Of a stretch of 64,000 nt of DNA, positions 16,524 through 25,090 are shown one piece after another. Under the pieces are notes generated by a model, which worked only from the letters and a program-made list of their open reading frames with translations, was not told the DNA's origin and did not search any database. Within the stretch, counting starts at the first letter, position 1, and the number at the start of each line of letters is the position of its first letter. Position numbers and translations under genes: made by a program. The stretch comes from Bacteroidales bacterium UBA3290. GTDB taxonomy: Bacteria > Bacteroidota > Bacteroidia > Bacteroidales > UBA932. The stretch lies in contig DETK01000032.1 in NCBI GenBank assembly GCA_002361615.1, positions 40,868 through 104,867 of the forward strand, in the 5' to 3' direction.

Positions 16524-17147
16524 ATGATCAAGACCATCGCATTGGATTTTGGCGGCGTGGTCGTCGCCATCAGTTTTGAAAAGGCCGTCAGGCACTTTGA
16601 GGAACTGGGCGTCCCGAACGTACGCAACTTCCTCAACCCCTTCCAGCAAGGCGGTTTTTTCGGTGACCTGGAAGGTGGCCGGATCGATGCGGAGGAATTC
16701 CGCGAAGAGATGAGCCGTCAGACCGGACGGGAAATGAGCTGGGATGAGTGCAGCTACGCCTGCATGGGCTTTATCGACAGTGTTCCGCAGCGCAACCTCG
16801 ACGCCATTCTCGCCCTCCGTCAGGCCGGGTACCGCGTCGTGCTGCTTTCCAATACCAATCCCTATGTCATGAAATGGGCGCGGTCTTCCGCGTTCGACGG
16901 GAACGGCCATTCGCTGGATTATTATTTCGATGCGTGCTATCTCAGCTATGTTTGCAAGATGATGAAGCCCGATCCGGAATTCTTCCGCCTCGTCCTTGCG
17001 CAGGAAAAGGTCCAGCCCGAAGAGCTGTGCTTCCTCGACGATGGCCCGCGCAACATCGAAGTGGCGCAGAGCCTGGGCATCCAGACCCTGCTCGTAGAGA
17101 ACAACGGCGAATGGAGCCAGGCTCTTGCAGAGAAATTGAAAGCCTGA
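16524..17147 (+). CDS. HAD-superfamily hydrolase (YihX / sEH-N type phosphatase)
   Basis: A 207-residue phosphatase-like protein. Motif I is ALDFGGVV with the nucleophile Asp at residue 8; Gly instead of the second Asp is usual in the YihX/epoxide-hydrolase N-terminal subgroup. Motif II is LLSNTNP, motif III the Lys of MMKPDP, and motif IV CFLDDGPRN. YihX-type enzymes remove phosphate from sugar phosphates or nucleotides; the substrate here is unknown. ATG 16524 was preferred to an upstream TTG. It heads a likely three-gene operon whose third gene is a phosphotransferase. Confidence 0.9.
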   Translation: MIKTIALDFGGVVVAISFEKAVRHFEELGVPNVRNFLNPFQQGGFFGDLEGGRIDAEEFREEMSRQTGREMSWDECSYACMGFIDSVPQRNLDAILALRQAGYRVVLLSNTNPYVMKWARSSAFDGNGHSLDYYFDACYLSYVCKMMKPDPEFFRLVLAQEKVQPEELCFLDDGPRNIEVAQSLGIQTLLVENNGEWSQALAEKLKA

Positions 17148-17177
17148 AACCAGCCCCCAACCTAAACCTGAACCCGT

Positions 17178-18191
17178 ATGTTCCGTCTCAAGAAGCGTAT
17201 CATGTGCCGCATGCTGGCCAAAAGGAACAAGCAGAAACCTTTTGATTATCAGTATGCCGAAGACTTTTCTCTCGAAGGGGAGAAAGACCCGCTGGTGAAC
17301 AATTCCTACTATTTCTCCGCGCACGACGAAACGATGTCCTTCTTCGCGCGGTTAGGCAGGCGGGTCAACGAAGATGAAACCTGGTTCGTGGTTTATCGGG
17401 AAGGCAGATTGTATTCGTTGAAACAGGAATCCTTCCCCAGCGGCGCATCTCCGCTCATTGTCGAGAAGTGCGGGGAGAGCTGGACCGTTTCTTTCCGGGG
17501 CAAGGTCAATGAAAATGATGAAGTCGTCTTCCGGGCGAAATTTGTCGCCAGACAGGAACCCATCGACTTTACCAGCAATATGCCTGCGGAGCGGATGGCT
17601 ACCGGCATTGCGAATGAAAAATGGAACCGGGCCCTCTTTGCCGGGCTGCAGCATGTCAGCGGCCAGTGCCATTATGAACAGGAAGGGATGCTGGAAGGGG
17701 AGATGACCTTGAATGGCAAGGCTATACAGTTCCAGCTGCCGTGCGTGCGCGACCATTCTTTCGGGAAGAGAGACTGGAGCTATATGAACAACCACCTGTG
17801 GCTGATGGCGGTCTCTGCTTCCCGCCAGTTCAACTATTCCCTGGTCTCTTATCCTGTCATCAGCGCCTTGGAAGTGGGCAATTACCGGGATGAGGCAGGC
17901 CAGCATTTCATGCTGCAGGCGGATTTGGATTTCTGGCAGGTCGCGACGGGAAAGATCCCGCAGGAACTGGCATTGAACGTCCGGTTGGATGACCGCCGGA
18001 CAATCAGGGTGACGGCGAAAGTGCTCTCGGGCGTAAGCTATCATTTCCAGGAAGGCCGGTATATCCTGCACGAGAATATCGCGGAGTTCCAGGTTGACGG
18101 TCAAGCTTGCCGCGGCATCCTGGAGATCGGCTTCAACCGCGACAGCAGCCGCTTCTTTAACCAGAAAGCATTGAACCGTATCAGAAGATGA
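17178..18191 (+). CDS. AttH/DUF7064-like protein coupled to a PEP phosphotransferase
   Basis: A 337-residue protein without signal peptide or membrane helix. It looks beta-rich. The clearest landmark is CVRDHSFGKRDWSYMNNHLW near residue 195, the same kind of R-D-x-S-x-G-x-R-D-W motif known in DUF7064 and AttH/CrtC-like lipocalin-fold proteins. No catalytic residues can be assigned. The stop overlaps the next start as ATGA, which strongly suggests joint function with the phosphotransferase, perhaps binding its substrate or product. Assignment to the fold is from one motif plus context, so moderate. Confidence 0.6.
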   Translation: MFRLKKRIMCRMLAKRNKQKPFDYQYAEDFSLEGEKDPLVNNSYYFSAHDETMSFFARLGRRVNEDETWFVVYREGRLYSLKQESFPSGASPLIVEKCGESWTVSFRGKVNENDEVVFRAKFVARQEPIDFTSNMPAERMATGIANEKWNRALFAGLQHVSGQCHYEQEGMLEGEMTLNGKAIQFQLPCVRDHSFGKRDWSYMNNHLWLMAVSASRQFNYSLVSYPVISALEVGNYRDEAGQHFMLQADLDFWQVATGKIPQELALNVRLDDRRTIRVTAKVLSGVSYHFQEGRYILHENIAEFQVDGQACRGILEIGFNRDSSRFFNQKALNRIRR

Positions 18192-20548
18192 CCATTTATC
18201 CGTTAGGCGCGTTGCCCGAGGAAAAGTATCCGGAGGCAGGAGGGAAGGCGAAAGGGCTGGATCTGCTGGTCAGGCATCAGTTTACGGTCCCAAAGGGATT
18301 TGTCATAACCGAAACGGATCCGTTGGATGAAGAGGCCGTTTATCGGGCATTCGATGCTTTGGATGTCCCACAGGTTTCGGTGCGTTCCTCAGCTTCCAAT
18401 GAAGATCAGGCCGGGGCTTCCAATGCCGGCCAATACGAGACTTGCCTGTTCGTGGACCGCAGCCATCTGCTGGAGAGCATCAAGAAGTGCCTGGCTTCCC
18501 TGCATTCCCTGCGGGTAAGGGATTATGCCCGGCGCTTTGATCTGGGCAAGGGAACGATGAGTGTCGTCGTCCAGGAGATAATCGACAGCGAAAAAGCTGG
18601 GGTACTGTTCACGGCCAGTCCGAACAAGGGCTCGGACCTGTTGATCGAAGCCGTTGAAGGACAAGGAGAAAATCTGGTTTCCGGACAGGTTGCGGCCCAT
18701 CGCTATGAGATTTCCCGTAAATGCTACCGTCCTTGCCGTGATGAACTGCTCAGCGAGGATGAGGTCCGGCTGCTCTATGAGACCGGGAAAAAGATAAGGT
18801 CCACGTTCGGGGAAGAAGTGGATGTCGAGTGGGCGATCAAGGGCGGGCAGCTGTTCCTGCTGCAGATGCGCCCCATTACGACGGAAATCATCAACATCGA
18901 GGAATTCGACCGGGACGATGACGTGACCGGACATCTGTTTACCAAAAGGAATGTCGGTGAAATGATGCCGGGTGCCGTCACCCCGCTGACTTTGTCCACC
19001 TCTGCGGAAGCCATCGACTACGGCATGCGTTACATGCTCGCCAAGGCCGGTGTCTACAAGACGCCTTATGACGAAGAACCCCTGCGGCTGATATCCTCCA
19101 TATCGGGGCATCTGTTCTTCGATATGAACCTGCTTTACAACATGTACGCAAGGGTGGGCATCGCCGACCCGCAGTCGATGAACCTTTCCATTATGGGGGA
19201 ATACCACGACTATCCTCCCGTAACCGCCCCCTTTGCCAGTCAGCCCATCCGCATCCTCAATTCCATCCGCTTCCTGAACTATGTGTTCTCGGGCCATCGG
19301 GCGATGAAAAAGCTGGATGCGCTGCTGACCCGCGTGCACTTCTGTGAAACGACTTCCGCCAAGGAGTTGTACAAGTGCATCGATGAGAATCTCGCCTTGC
19401 TGGATGAAAGCCTCATCTACCATTACGCCTCTTCCGCCTATTCCGGCAGCGCTACCAGTACCCTGTACAGGATGGTCGACAAGTATTTCCCGGATAAGAA
19501 GGAGTATCAGTCTTTCCTGTCGCATCTGCTGAGCGGGATTCCGAACATTGAAAGCGCGGATATCCTGTCCCGGCTGCAGGATATGGCGATCCTGATCAAG
19601 CAGCAGGACCCGAAAGCCGCAGACCTTCAGGCTGCCGGATTGCTGGCTTTCATCCAAAGTCACGCGGAAATCGACGGACTGTATCAGGAATTCCTGCGGC
19701 TCCATGGCCACCGCTGCATCAAGGAGGCGGAGTTGCGCAGCAAGCCGTGGCGGGAAGATCCGGTTCCGCTGATGAACTATCTGTCGAGCATCATCCGCTC
19801 CCCGATGAATCTGGTGCAGGGAGAGGAAAAGATAGACTATCGGAAGGAATTCGCCTTTGTCCGGAATCCCTTGCTGAAGGCCGCTTCCATCATCTATGCC
19901 AAGAAAGCCCGGCAGGCCGTCGTCGACAGGGAATACACGAAATCGCGTTTGATCGAACTCATCGACCGCTTCAAGACCCAGTATGCCCGGCTGGCCACCT
20001 TGCTGGTGGCAGACAAAAGGCTCGGCGATACGGATCAGATCTATTTCCTGACGCACGAGGAGATAGGTCAGCTTCTCGAGGACGACAACCGTCTTGCGGA
20101 AATCGCGGTAAGAAGGCGGAAAGCCAACGCCATCCAGGAGACCTTGTCCTTCGACGATATCTACATCGGCAAACCTGTCGCGGATGTCTTTGCGGGAGAG
20201 CTGGATGAAGACGTGATCACCGGCGTTCCCGTTTCCAACGGAGAATGTGAGGGGATCGTCCGTATCGTTCATTCCATCGAAGATGCAAACCAGCTCCAGC
20301 GCGGAGAGATCATGGTGGCCCGTTTCACGGACATCGGCTGGACGCCCTATTATTCGGTCGTCAACGGTCTGATCACCGAGATCGGCTCATCCCTGTCGCA
20401 CGGCGCCGTTGTCGCAAGGGAATACGGCCTTCCGGCCATCGTCAACGTCAAAGGCGCCACGAAACGGCTGAAAAACGGCGACCACATCATCATGAACGCC
20501 AGCACCGGTACGATAACGGTCACCGCCGACGGCGTCGCCGCCGCCTGA
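18188..20548 (+). CDS. PEP/pyruvate-dependent phosphotransferase related to rifampin phosphotransferase / PEP synthase
   Basis: A 786-residue protein with the order ATP-grasp domain, helical middle domain, swivelling His domain. The first (about 1-225) has AGGKAKGLDLL, VSVRSSASNEDQAGASNAGQ with Arg66, and VDVEWAI...LFLLQMRPI. The middle (about 240-680) is helical and is the substrate-binding part in rifampin phosphotransferase. The last has SSLSHGAVVAREYGLPAIV with the phosphocarrier His near 738. PEP synthase normally has a C-terminal PEP-binding barrel; that is absent, so this enzyme should phosphorylate a small molecule directly from ATP. The substrate is unknown. It sits in an operon with an AttH-like protein and a HAD phosphatase. 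Confidence 0.85.
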   Translation: MTIYPLGALPEEKYPEAGGKAKGLDLLVRHQFTVPKGFVITETDPLDEEAVYRAFDALDVPQVSVRSSASNEDQAGASNAGQYETCLFVDRSHLLESIKKCLASLHSLRVRDYARRFDLGKGTMSVVVQEIIDSEKAGVLFTASPNKGSDLLIEAVEGQGENLVSGQVAAHRYEISRKCYRPCRDELLSEDEVRLLYETGKKIRSTFGEEVDVEWAIKGGQLFLLQMRPITTEIINIEEFDRDDDVTGHLFTKRNVGEMMPGAVTPLTLSTSAEAIDYGMRYMLAKAGVYKTPYDEEPLRLISSISGHLFFDMNLLYNMYARVGIADPQSMNLSIMGEYHDYPPVTAPFASQPIRILNSIRFLNYVFSGHRAMKKLDALLTRVHFCETTSAKELYKCIDENLALLDESLIYHYASSAYSGSATSTLYRMVDKYFPDKKEYQSFLSHLLSGIPNIESADILSRLQDMAILIKQQDPKAADLQAAGLLAFIQSHAEIDGLYQEFLRLHGHRCIKEAELRSKPWREDPVPLMNYLSSIIRSPMNLVQGEEKIDYRKEFAFVRNPLLKAASIIYAKKARQAVVDREYTKSRLIELIDRFKTQYARLATLLVADKRLGDTDQIYFLTHEEIGQLLEDDNRLAEIAVRRRKANAIQETLSFDDIYIGKPVADVFAGELDEDVITGVPVSNGECEGIVRIVHSIEDANQLQRGEIMVARFTDIGWTPYYSVVNGLITEIGSSLSHGAVVAREYGLPAIVNVKGATKRLKNGDHIIMNASTGTITVTADGVAAA

Positions 20549-20581
20549 CGGAATCGTTGTTACAAACTCTTGTTCTCCCGT

Positions 20582-20704
20582 TCCTTGCGCTGCAACGGAC
20601 GCAACTGATTTACAGCACCTTACAGAAAGTGATCCCCCTTGTTTCAAGGGGGATCACTTTGCGTAAATGGCTGATGGTCAGTTGCGTCCGTTGCAGCGCA
20701 AGGA
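20582..20704. repeat. Palindromic repeat element, copy B
   Basis: A strong inverted repeat between the convergent phosphotransferase gene and guaA. The outer arms 20583-20608 and 20678-20703 are complementary at all 26 positions (one more pair at 20582/20704). The inner arms 20626-20641 and 20645-20660 are complementary at all 16 positions around a TTT loop. The sequence between the two stems pairs only in part. It aligns without gaps to copy A. It could work as a bidirectional terminator, though it lacks a U tract, or be a REP/MITE-like element. Confidence 0.9.
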
Positions 20705-20716
20705 GGGAGGAAACGC

Positions 20717-22243
20717 TTATTCCCACTCGATCGTTGCCGGCGGTTTGGAGGAGATGTCGTAGACGACGCGGTTGATGCCGCGGACGTGGCGGATGATGTC
20801 GTTGGAGACGCGGGCCAGGAAATCGTAGGGCAGGGGGTACCAGTCGGCGGTCATGCCGTCGGTCGAGGTGACCGCCCGGAGTGCAGCAGTGTATTCGTAA
20901 GTCCTTTCATCTCCCATCACGCCCACGCTCTTGACCGGAAGGAGGATCGTACCGGCCTGCCAGATCTTGTCGTAGAGACCGTCGGCGCGGAGTGCGTCGA
21001 TGTAGATCTTGTCGGCGTCGCGCAGGATTTCCAGTTTTTCGAAGGTGACTTCGCCCAGCACCCGGATGGCCAGGGACGGGCCGGGGAAAGGATGGCGGCC
21101 GATGAGCGAGGCGGGGATGCCGAGCGCCCGGCCTACACGTCGCACTTCGTCCTTGAAGAGCATGCGCAGGGGCTCCACGATCTTAAGGTTCATCTTTTCG
21201 GGAAGGCCGCCCACATTGTGGTGGCTCTTGATCTTGGCGGCCTGGCCGCCGATGGCGGCCGACTCGATGACGTCGGGATAGATGGTGCCCTGGGCAAGCC
21301 AGCGGGCACCTTCCACGCGCCGGGCTTCCGCTTCGAACACGTCGATGAAGGTCTTGCCGATGGCTTTGCGCTTGGCTTCGGGTTCCGTGAGGCCCGCGAG
21401 GGCCGTCAGGAAACGATCGCCGGCATCGACGCCCGTGACGTTGAGGCCCATGCCGCGGTAGGATTCGAGGACTTCCGTAAACTCGTTGCGGCGCAGCAGG
21501 CCATTGTCCACGAAGATGCAGTGGAGCCGTTCGCCGATGGCTTTGTGGAGCAGGACGGCGGCGACGGTGGAGTCGACGCCGCCGCTCAGGCCGAGGATGA
21601 CCTTGTCGCTGCCGATCTCACGGTGGAGCGCATCGACGGTGGTGTCGATGAACGAGGCGGGGGTCCAGTCGCCGCAGCAGCCGCAGATGGTCTTGACGAA
21701 ATTGGCGAGGATCCGCGAGCCGTATTCGGTATGGTAGACTTCCGGATGGAATTGCACGGCATAGGTCTTCTCGCCGTAGATGCGATAGGCGGCGTTGACG
21801 ACGCTCCGGGTTGATGCCAGGACCGTCGAATTGTCGGGCAGGGCCGTGATGGTGTCACCGTGCGACATCCAGACCTGGCTCGTCGGCGGGACCCCGTCGA
21901 AGAGTGGATCGCGCTGTTTTACTTCCAGTTCGGCGCGGCCGTATTCGCGGGAGCCTGCGCTCTCGACGCTGCCGCCGTAGTGGTGGGCAAGGTACTGGGC
22001 GCCGTAGCAGATGCCCAGCAGCGGCAGGCGGCCTTTGATGCCGCGCAGGTCCACCTGCGGTGCATCGGGCGCCGTGACGGAGCACGGGCTGCCGGAGAGG
22101 ATGACGCCTTTGACGCTGTCGTCCAGCGCGGGAATCTTGTTGAAGGGATGGATTTCGCAGTAAACGTTGAGTTCACGGAGCCGGCGTCCGATCAGCTGGG
22201 TAACCTGGGAGCCGAAGTCGAGGATGATAATCTTTTCAACCAT
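20717..22243 (-). CDS. guaA: GMP synthase (glutamine-hydrolysing)
   Basis: Converts XMP to GMP with ATP and glutamine ammonia. The 508-residue protein begins MVEKIIILDFGSQVTQLIGRR. The N-terminal class I amidotransferase has Cys in LLGICYGAQY and His/Glu in QFHPEV; the PP-loop ATP pyrophosphatase motif is GLSGGVDSTVAA; the C-terminal dimerisation domain ends PPATIEWE. The frame stays open far upstream antisense to typA, but the start at 22243 matches the family N-terminus and lies just after a promoter box. It is divergent from typA. Confidence 0.97.
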   Translation of the reverse strand: MVEKIIILDFGSQVTQLIGRRLRELNVYCEIHPFNKIPALDDSVKGVILSGSPCSVTAPDAPQVDLRGIKGRLPLLGICYGAQYLAHHYGGSVESAGSREYGRAELEVKQRDPLFDGVPPTSQVWMSHGDTITALPDNSTVLASTRSVVNAAYRIYGEKTYAVQFHPEVYHTEYGSRILANFVKTICGCCGDWTPASFIDTTVDALHREIGSDKVILGLSGGVDSTVAAVLLHKAIGERLHCIFVDNGLLRRNEFTEVLESYRGMGLNVTGVDAGDRFLTALAGLTEPEAKRKAIGKTFIDVFEAEARRVEGARWLAQGTIYPDVIESAAIGGQAAKIKSHHNVGGLPEKMNLKIVEPLRMLFKDEVRRVGRALGIPASLIGRHPFPGPSLAIRVLGEVTFEKLEILRDADKIYIDALRADGLYDKIWQAGTILLPVKSVGVMGDERTYEYTAALRAVTSTDGMTADWYPLPYDFLARVSNDIIRHVRGINRVVYDISSKPPATIEWE

Positions 22244-22247
22244 AGTG

Positions 22248-22255
22248 CAAAAGTA
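22248..22255 (-). promoter_or_regulatory. guaA promoter -7 box, leaderless geometry
   Basis: TACTTTTG on the minus strand ends 4 nt before the guaA ATG. Transcription would start at about the A of the start codon, leaving no room for a ribosome binding site. Confidence 0.65.
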
Positions 22256-22288
22256 CGAAACAGTTTCTTGAAATTGCGAGATTATTTC

Positions 22289-22296
22289 TACTTTTG
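22289..22296 (+). promoter_or_regulatory. typA promoter -7 box
   Basis: TACTTTTG with CTTG at 22267-22270 about 18 nt upstream. It is back to back with the guaA promoter in a 78-nt divergent region. Confidence 0.65.
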
Positions 22297-22321
22297 CGCC
22301 TTCAATGAGAAGCAAGACAGT

Positions 22322-24121
22322 ATGCAAGCCATCAGAAACATAGCGATCATCGCCCACGTGGACCACGGCAAGACCACCCTCGTGGACCGGATGATCTATC
22401 AGGCCCGGCTTACCCGCAAGGCGGAAGACCTGGGCGAATTGATCCTCGACAACAACGACCTGGAGCGTGAGCGCGGCATCACGATCCTGGCCAAGAACGT
22501 TTCCGTCCCCTATAAGGACGTGAAGATCAATATCATCGACACCCCGGGCCACGCTGATTTCGGCGGTGAGGTGGAGCGGGTGCTCAATATGGCCGATGGC
22601 GTACTGCTGCTGGTCGATGCGTTCGAAGGCACGATGCCCCAGACGCGCTTCGTCTTGGAGAAGGCCCTCCAGATGGGCAAGAAGCCCATCGTGGTGATCA
22701 ACAAGGTGGACAAGCAGGGCTGCCGTCCCGACGAGGTGAACGAACAGGTGTTCGACCTGATGTTCTCGCTCAATGCGACGGAAGAACAACTCGACTTCAA
22801 GACCGTTTACGGCAGCGCCAAGCAGGGCTGGATGTCGCTCGACTGGCGCAATCCCACGACCGACATCACGCCTCTGCTCGACACCATCATCGAAGAGATT
22901 CCCGCACCGGAGATTGTGGAAGGAACGCCGCAGATGCTCATCTCTTCGCTCGAGTATTCGCCCTATGTGGGCCGGATTGCCGTCGGGCGTGTCACCCGCG
23001 GTTCGCTCCGCGCCGGCATGCCGGTGTCGTTGTGCAAGCGCTACGACATCGTGGAGAAGCAGAAAGTCAAGGACTTGATGGTCTTCGAGGGACTGGAGAA
23101 AAAGAAAGTGGAAGAAGTCCGTTGCGGCGACATCTGCGCCGTGGTGGGCATCGACGGCTTTGAAATCGGCGACACCATCGCCGACTTCGAGAATCCCGAA
23201 GCCCTTCCGCCCATCGCCGTGGACGAACCGACCATGAGTATGCTCTTCACGATCAACGATTCGCCGTTCTTCGGCCGTGAAGGCAAATTCGTGACTTCGC
23301 GCCATATCAAGGAGCGCCTGGAGCGCGAGCTGGAGAAAAACCTGGCGCTGCGCGTGAAGCCCGGCGTCAATGCTGACTCCTTCGTGGTGTACGGCCGCGG
23401 CGTGCTGCATCTTTCGATTCTGATCGAGACCATGCGGCGCGAAGGTTTCGAACTGCAGGTGGGCCAGCCCCGCGTGCTTGACAAGACCATCGGCGGCAAG
23501 CGCTGCGAGCCGATCGAGTGCCTGACCATCGATGTGCCCGAGGAGTTTGTCGGACGTGCCATCGAGATGACGACCCGGCGCAAGGGCGCGCTCATCCACA
23601 TGGAAAGCCGTGGCGACCGCACCCATCTCGAATTCGAGATTCCGGCCCGCGGCCTGATGGGCCTGCGCAGCAACCTGCTGACCGCCACGCAGGGCGAAGC
23701 GGTCGTGGCGCACCGCTTCAAGGATTACGAGCCGTACAAGGGCGAGATCGAGAAGCGTACCAACGGTTCGCTTGTGGCGCATGAGACGGGCATTGCCGTG
23801 GCCTATGCGATGGACAAGCTCCAGGACCGCGGCCGTTATTTCATCGACCCGGGCGAGGAGGTCTATGCCGGTCAGGTGGTCGGCGAGCACATCCGCGACT
23901 TCGACCTGGTGATCAACATCTGCAAGACCAAGAAACTGACCAACGTACGGGCCGCCGGCACCGACGAGAAGGTGATGCTTCCGCCGCCCGTCCGTTTCAG
24001 CCTCGAAGAGGCACTGGAGTACATCCAGGAGGACGAACTGGTGGAGGTAACGCCTAAGTCGATGCGGATGAGGAAGATTATTCTCGACGAAACCGAAAGA
24101 AAAAGAGCGTCGAGAAACTAA
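22322..24121 (+). CDS. typA: Translational GTPase TypA/BipA
   Basis: Ribosome-binding GTPase of the EF-G family involved in 50S assembly and stress adaptation. The 599-residue product begins MQAIRNIAIIAHVDHGKTTL (G1), with ERERGITI (G2), DTPGHADFGGEVER (G3) and INKVDK (G4), then EF-G-like domains and the TypA C-terminal domain (VMLPPPVRFSLEEALEYIQEDELVEVTPKS). An ATG at 22305 in another frame opens a 12-codon reading frame overlapping this start. Confidence 0.96.
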   Translation: MQAIRNIAIIAHVDHGKTTLVDRMIYQARLTRKAEDLGELILDNNDLERERGITILAKNVSVPYKDVKINIIDTPGHADFGGEVERVLNMADGVLLLVDAFEGTMPQTRFVLEKALQMGKKPIVVINKVDKQGCRPDEVNEQVFDLMFSLNATEEQLDFKTVYGSAKQGWMSLDWRNPTTDITPLLDTIIEEIPAPEIVEGTPQMLISSLEYSPYVGRIAVGRVTRGSLRAGMPVSLCKRYDIVEKQKVKDLMVFEGLEKKKVEEVRCGDICAVVGIDGFEIGDTIADFENPEALPPIAVDEPTMSMLFTINDSPFFGREGKFVTSRHIKERLERELEKNLALRVKPGVNADSFVVYGRGVLHLSILIETMRREGFELQVGQPRVLDKTIGGKRCEPIECLTIDVPEEFVGRAIEMTTRRKGALIHMESRGDRTHLEFEIPARGLMGLRSNLLTATQGEAVVAHRFKDYEPYKGEIEKRTNGSLVAHETGIAVAYAMDKLQDRGRYFIDPGEEVYAGQVVGEHIRDFDLVINICKTKKLTNVRAAGTDEKVMLPPPVRFSLEEALEYIQEDELVEVTPKSMRMRKIILDETERKRASRN

Positions 24122-24138
24122 AGTTTAAAATATTTTGC

Positions 24139-24146
24139 TATATTTG
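24139..24146 (+). promoter_or_regulatory. yceD-rpmF promoter -7 box
   Basis: TATATTTG, 19 nt before the ATG at 24166, matching TAnnTTTG. It is located just after the typA stop. Confidence 0.65.
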
Positions 24147-24165
24147 CAGCCCCAATTTTTCCGCC

Positions 24166-24705
24166 ATGGACAGATTGAATCAAGATATCATCATTCCCAT
24201 CAAGGGTTTACCGCTGGGAGAGAGTTCATTCCGGTTTGAAATTGGGGAACCGTTCTTTCAAGCGTTCGAGAACCGTCAGATCAAGGATGCGGACTGCAGC
24301 GTGATGGTCAGCGTGAAGCGCTACCAGACCCTGCTCGAGATCACCTGCCGGGTCGGAGGCTTCGTCGTGGTCGAGTGCGACCGTTGTCTGGAAGACCTGA
24401 CCCTGAAGGTGGACATCGAACCCCACCTGACCGTCGGCTTCGGCTCCGTCGATGTGGACGACGAAAGTGCGGACGATGACGTGCTGGTCATCGACCGCAG
24501 CGAAAGTGAGCTCAACCTCAACCAGTTCGTCTACGACTACATCTGCCTGGGCCTTCCGCTGGTGAAGGTGCATCCCGAAGGGAAATGCAATCCCGAGATG
24601 CTCCGCTACATCTCCGAATCCGAAGGCCAGCAGACGGGCCCCGAAGGGGAGGCCGTCCGTCCTTTCGAAGGTTTGAAAGATTTGTTGGAAAACAAAAACA
24701 ATTAA
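24166..24705 (+). CDS. yceD: YceD/DUF177 family protein
   Basis: A 179-residue protein with the DUF177 Cys pair region CRVGGFVVVECDRCLEDL, near residue 70, and the acidic middle DDESADDDVLVID. YceD homologues nearly always precede rpmF, as here, and are implicated in 23S rRNA/50S metabolism. It is separated from rpmF by 15 nt and shares its promoter and terminator. Confidence 0.9.
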   Translation: MDRLNQDIIIPIKGLPLGESSFRFEIGEPFFQAFENRQIKDADCSVMVSVKRYQTLLEITCRVGGFVVVECDRCLEDLTLKVDIEPHLTVGFGSVDVDDESADDDVLVIDRSESELNLNQFVYDYICLGLPLVKVHPEGKCNPEMLRYISESEGQQTGPEGEAVRPFEGLKDLLENKNN

Positions 24706-24720
24706 AATAAAAGGAAAAAA

Positions 24721-24902
24721 TGGCACATCCGAAACACAAGATCTCGAAGCAGCGCCGAGATAAGAGAAGAACCCACGACAAAGCCGTTGTCCCTCAGCTG
24801 GCTACCTGCCCGAACTGCGGTGCTACCGTCATGTATCACCACGTCTGCCCTGAGTGCGGCTTCTACCGTGGCCGTCAGATCATCAACAAGACCGTTGCCT
24901 AA
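24721..24902 (+). CDS. rpmF: 50S ribosomal protein L32, zinc-binding form
   Basis: The 60-residue product begins MAHPKHKISKQRRDKRRTH and carries four cysteines as CPNCG and CPECG about 13 residues apart, the zinc-ribbon (C+) form of L32. It is followed by a clear terminator. The usual acpP/fabH genes do not follow. Confidence 0.97.
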
Positions 24903-24922
24903 TCTGACCGAATCGTTTAAAT

Positions 24923-24945
24923 AAGCCGGCCAGACCGGCTTTTTT
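24923..24945 (+). terminator. Terminator of yceD-rpmF
   Basis: AAGCCGG-CCAGA-CCGGCTT hairpin followed by a T run. Confidence 0.85.
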
Positions 24946-24950
24946 AATTA

Positions 24951-25090
24951 TGGAGACCCGCGCCTTCAGGCGCTAGCGGAGGCCGTTGCGGGAGACTGTG
25001 CGATAGCAGGCCGTAGCGGCAGGGTTTACTCCCGATGGTCGTGCTCTCGCCTGCGGCTCGGGTGGGGCAGCGCCCCGTAGATGTAGATTA
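24951..25090. other. GC-rich spacer with a degenerate 30-bp repeat
   Basis: No gene is seen here. Two related blocks about 30 nt apart (24970-24994 and 25000-25024) share the pattern GCGnTAGC...AGGCCGTnGCGG. Short hairpins occur (GCGCC..GGCGC near 24960; GGGGC..GCCCC near 25068). No promoter box is clear ahead of tRNA-Arg. Confidence 0.4.

Noticed and set aside
20582..20704. Integron attC recombination site
   Set aside because: Length and palindromy fit, but the RYYYAAC/GTTRRRY core boxes are absent, no gene cassette follows and there is no integrase.
22244..23890. In-frame upstream extension of guaA of about 550 codons
   Set aside because: It is antisense to typA, an open frame caused by high GC content. 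The conserved GuaA N-terminus and promoter place the start at 22243.
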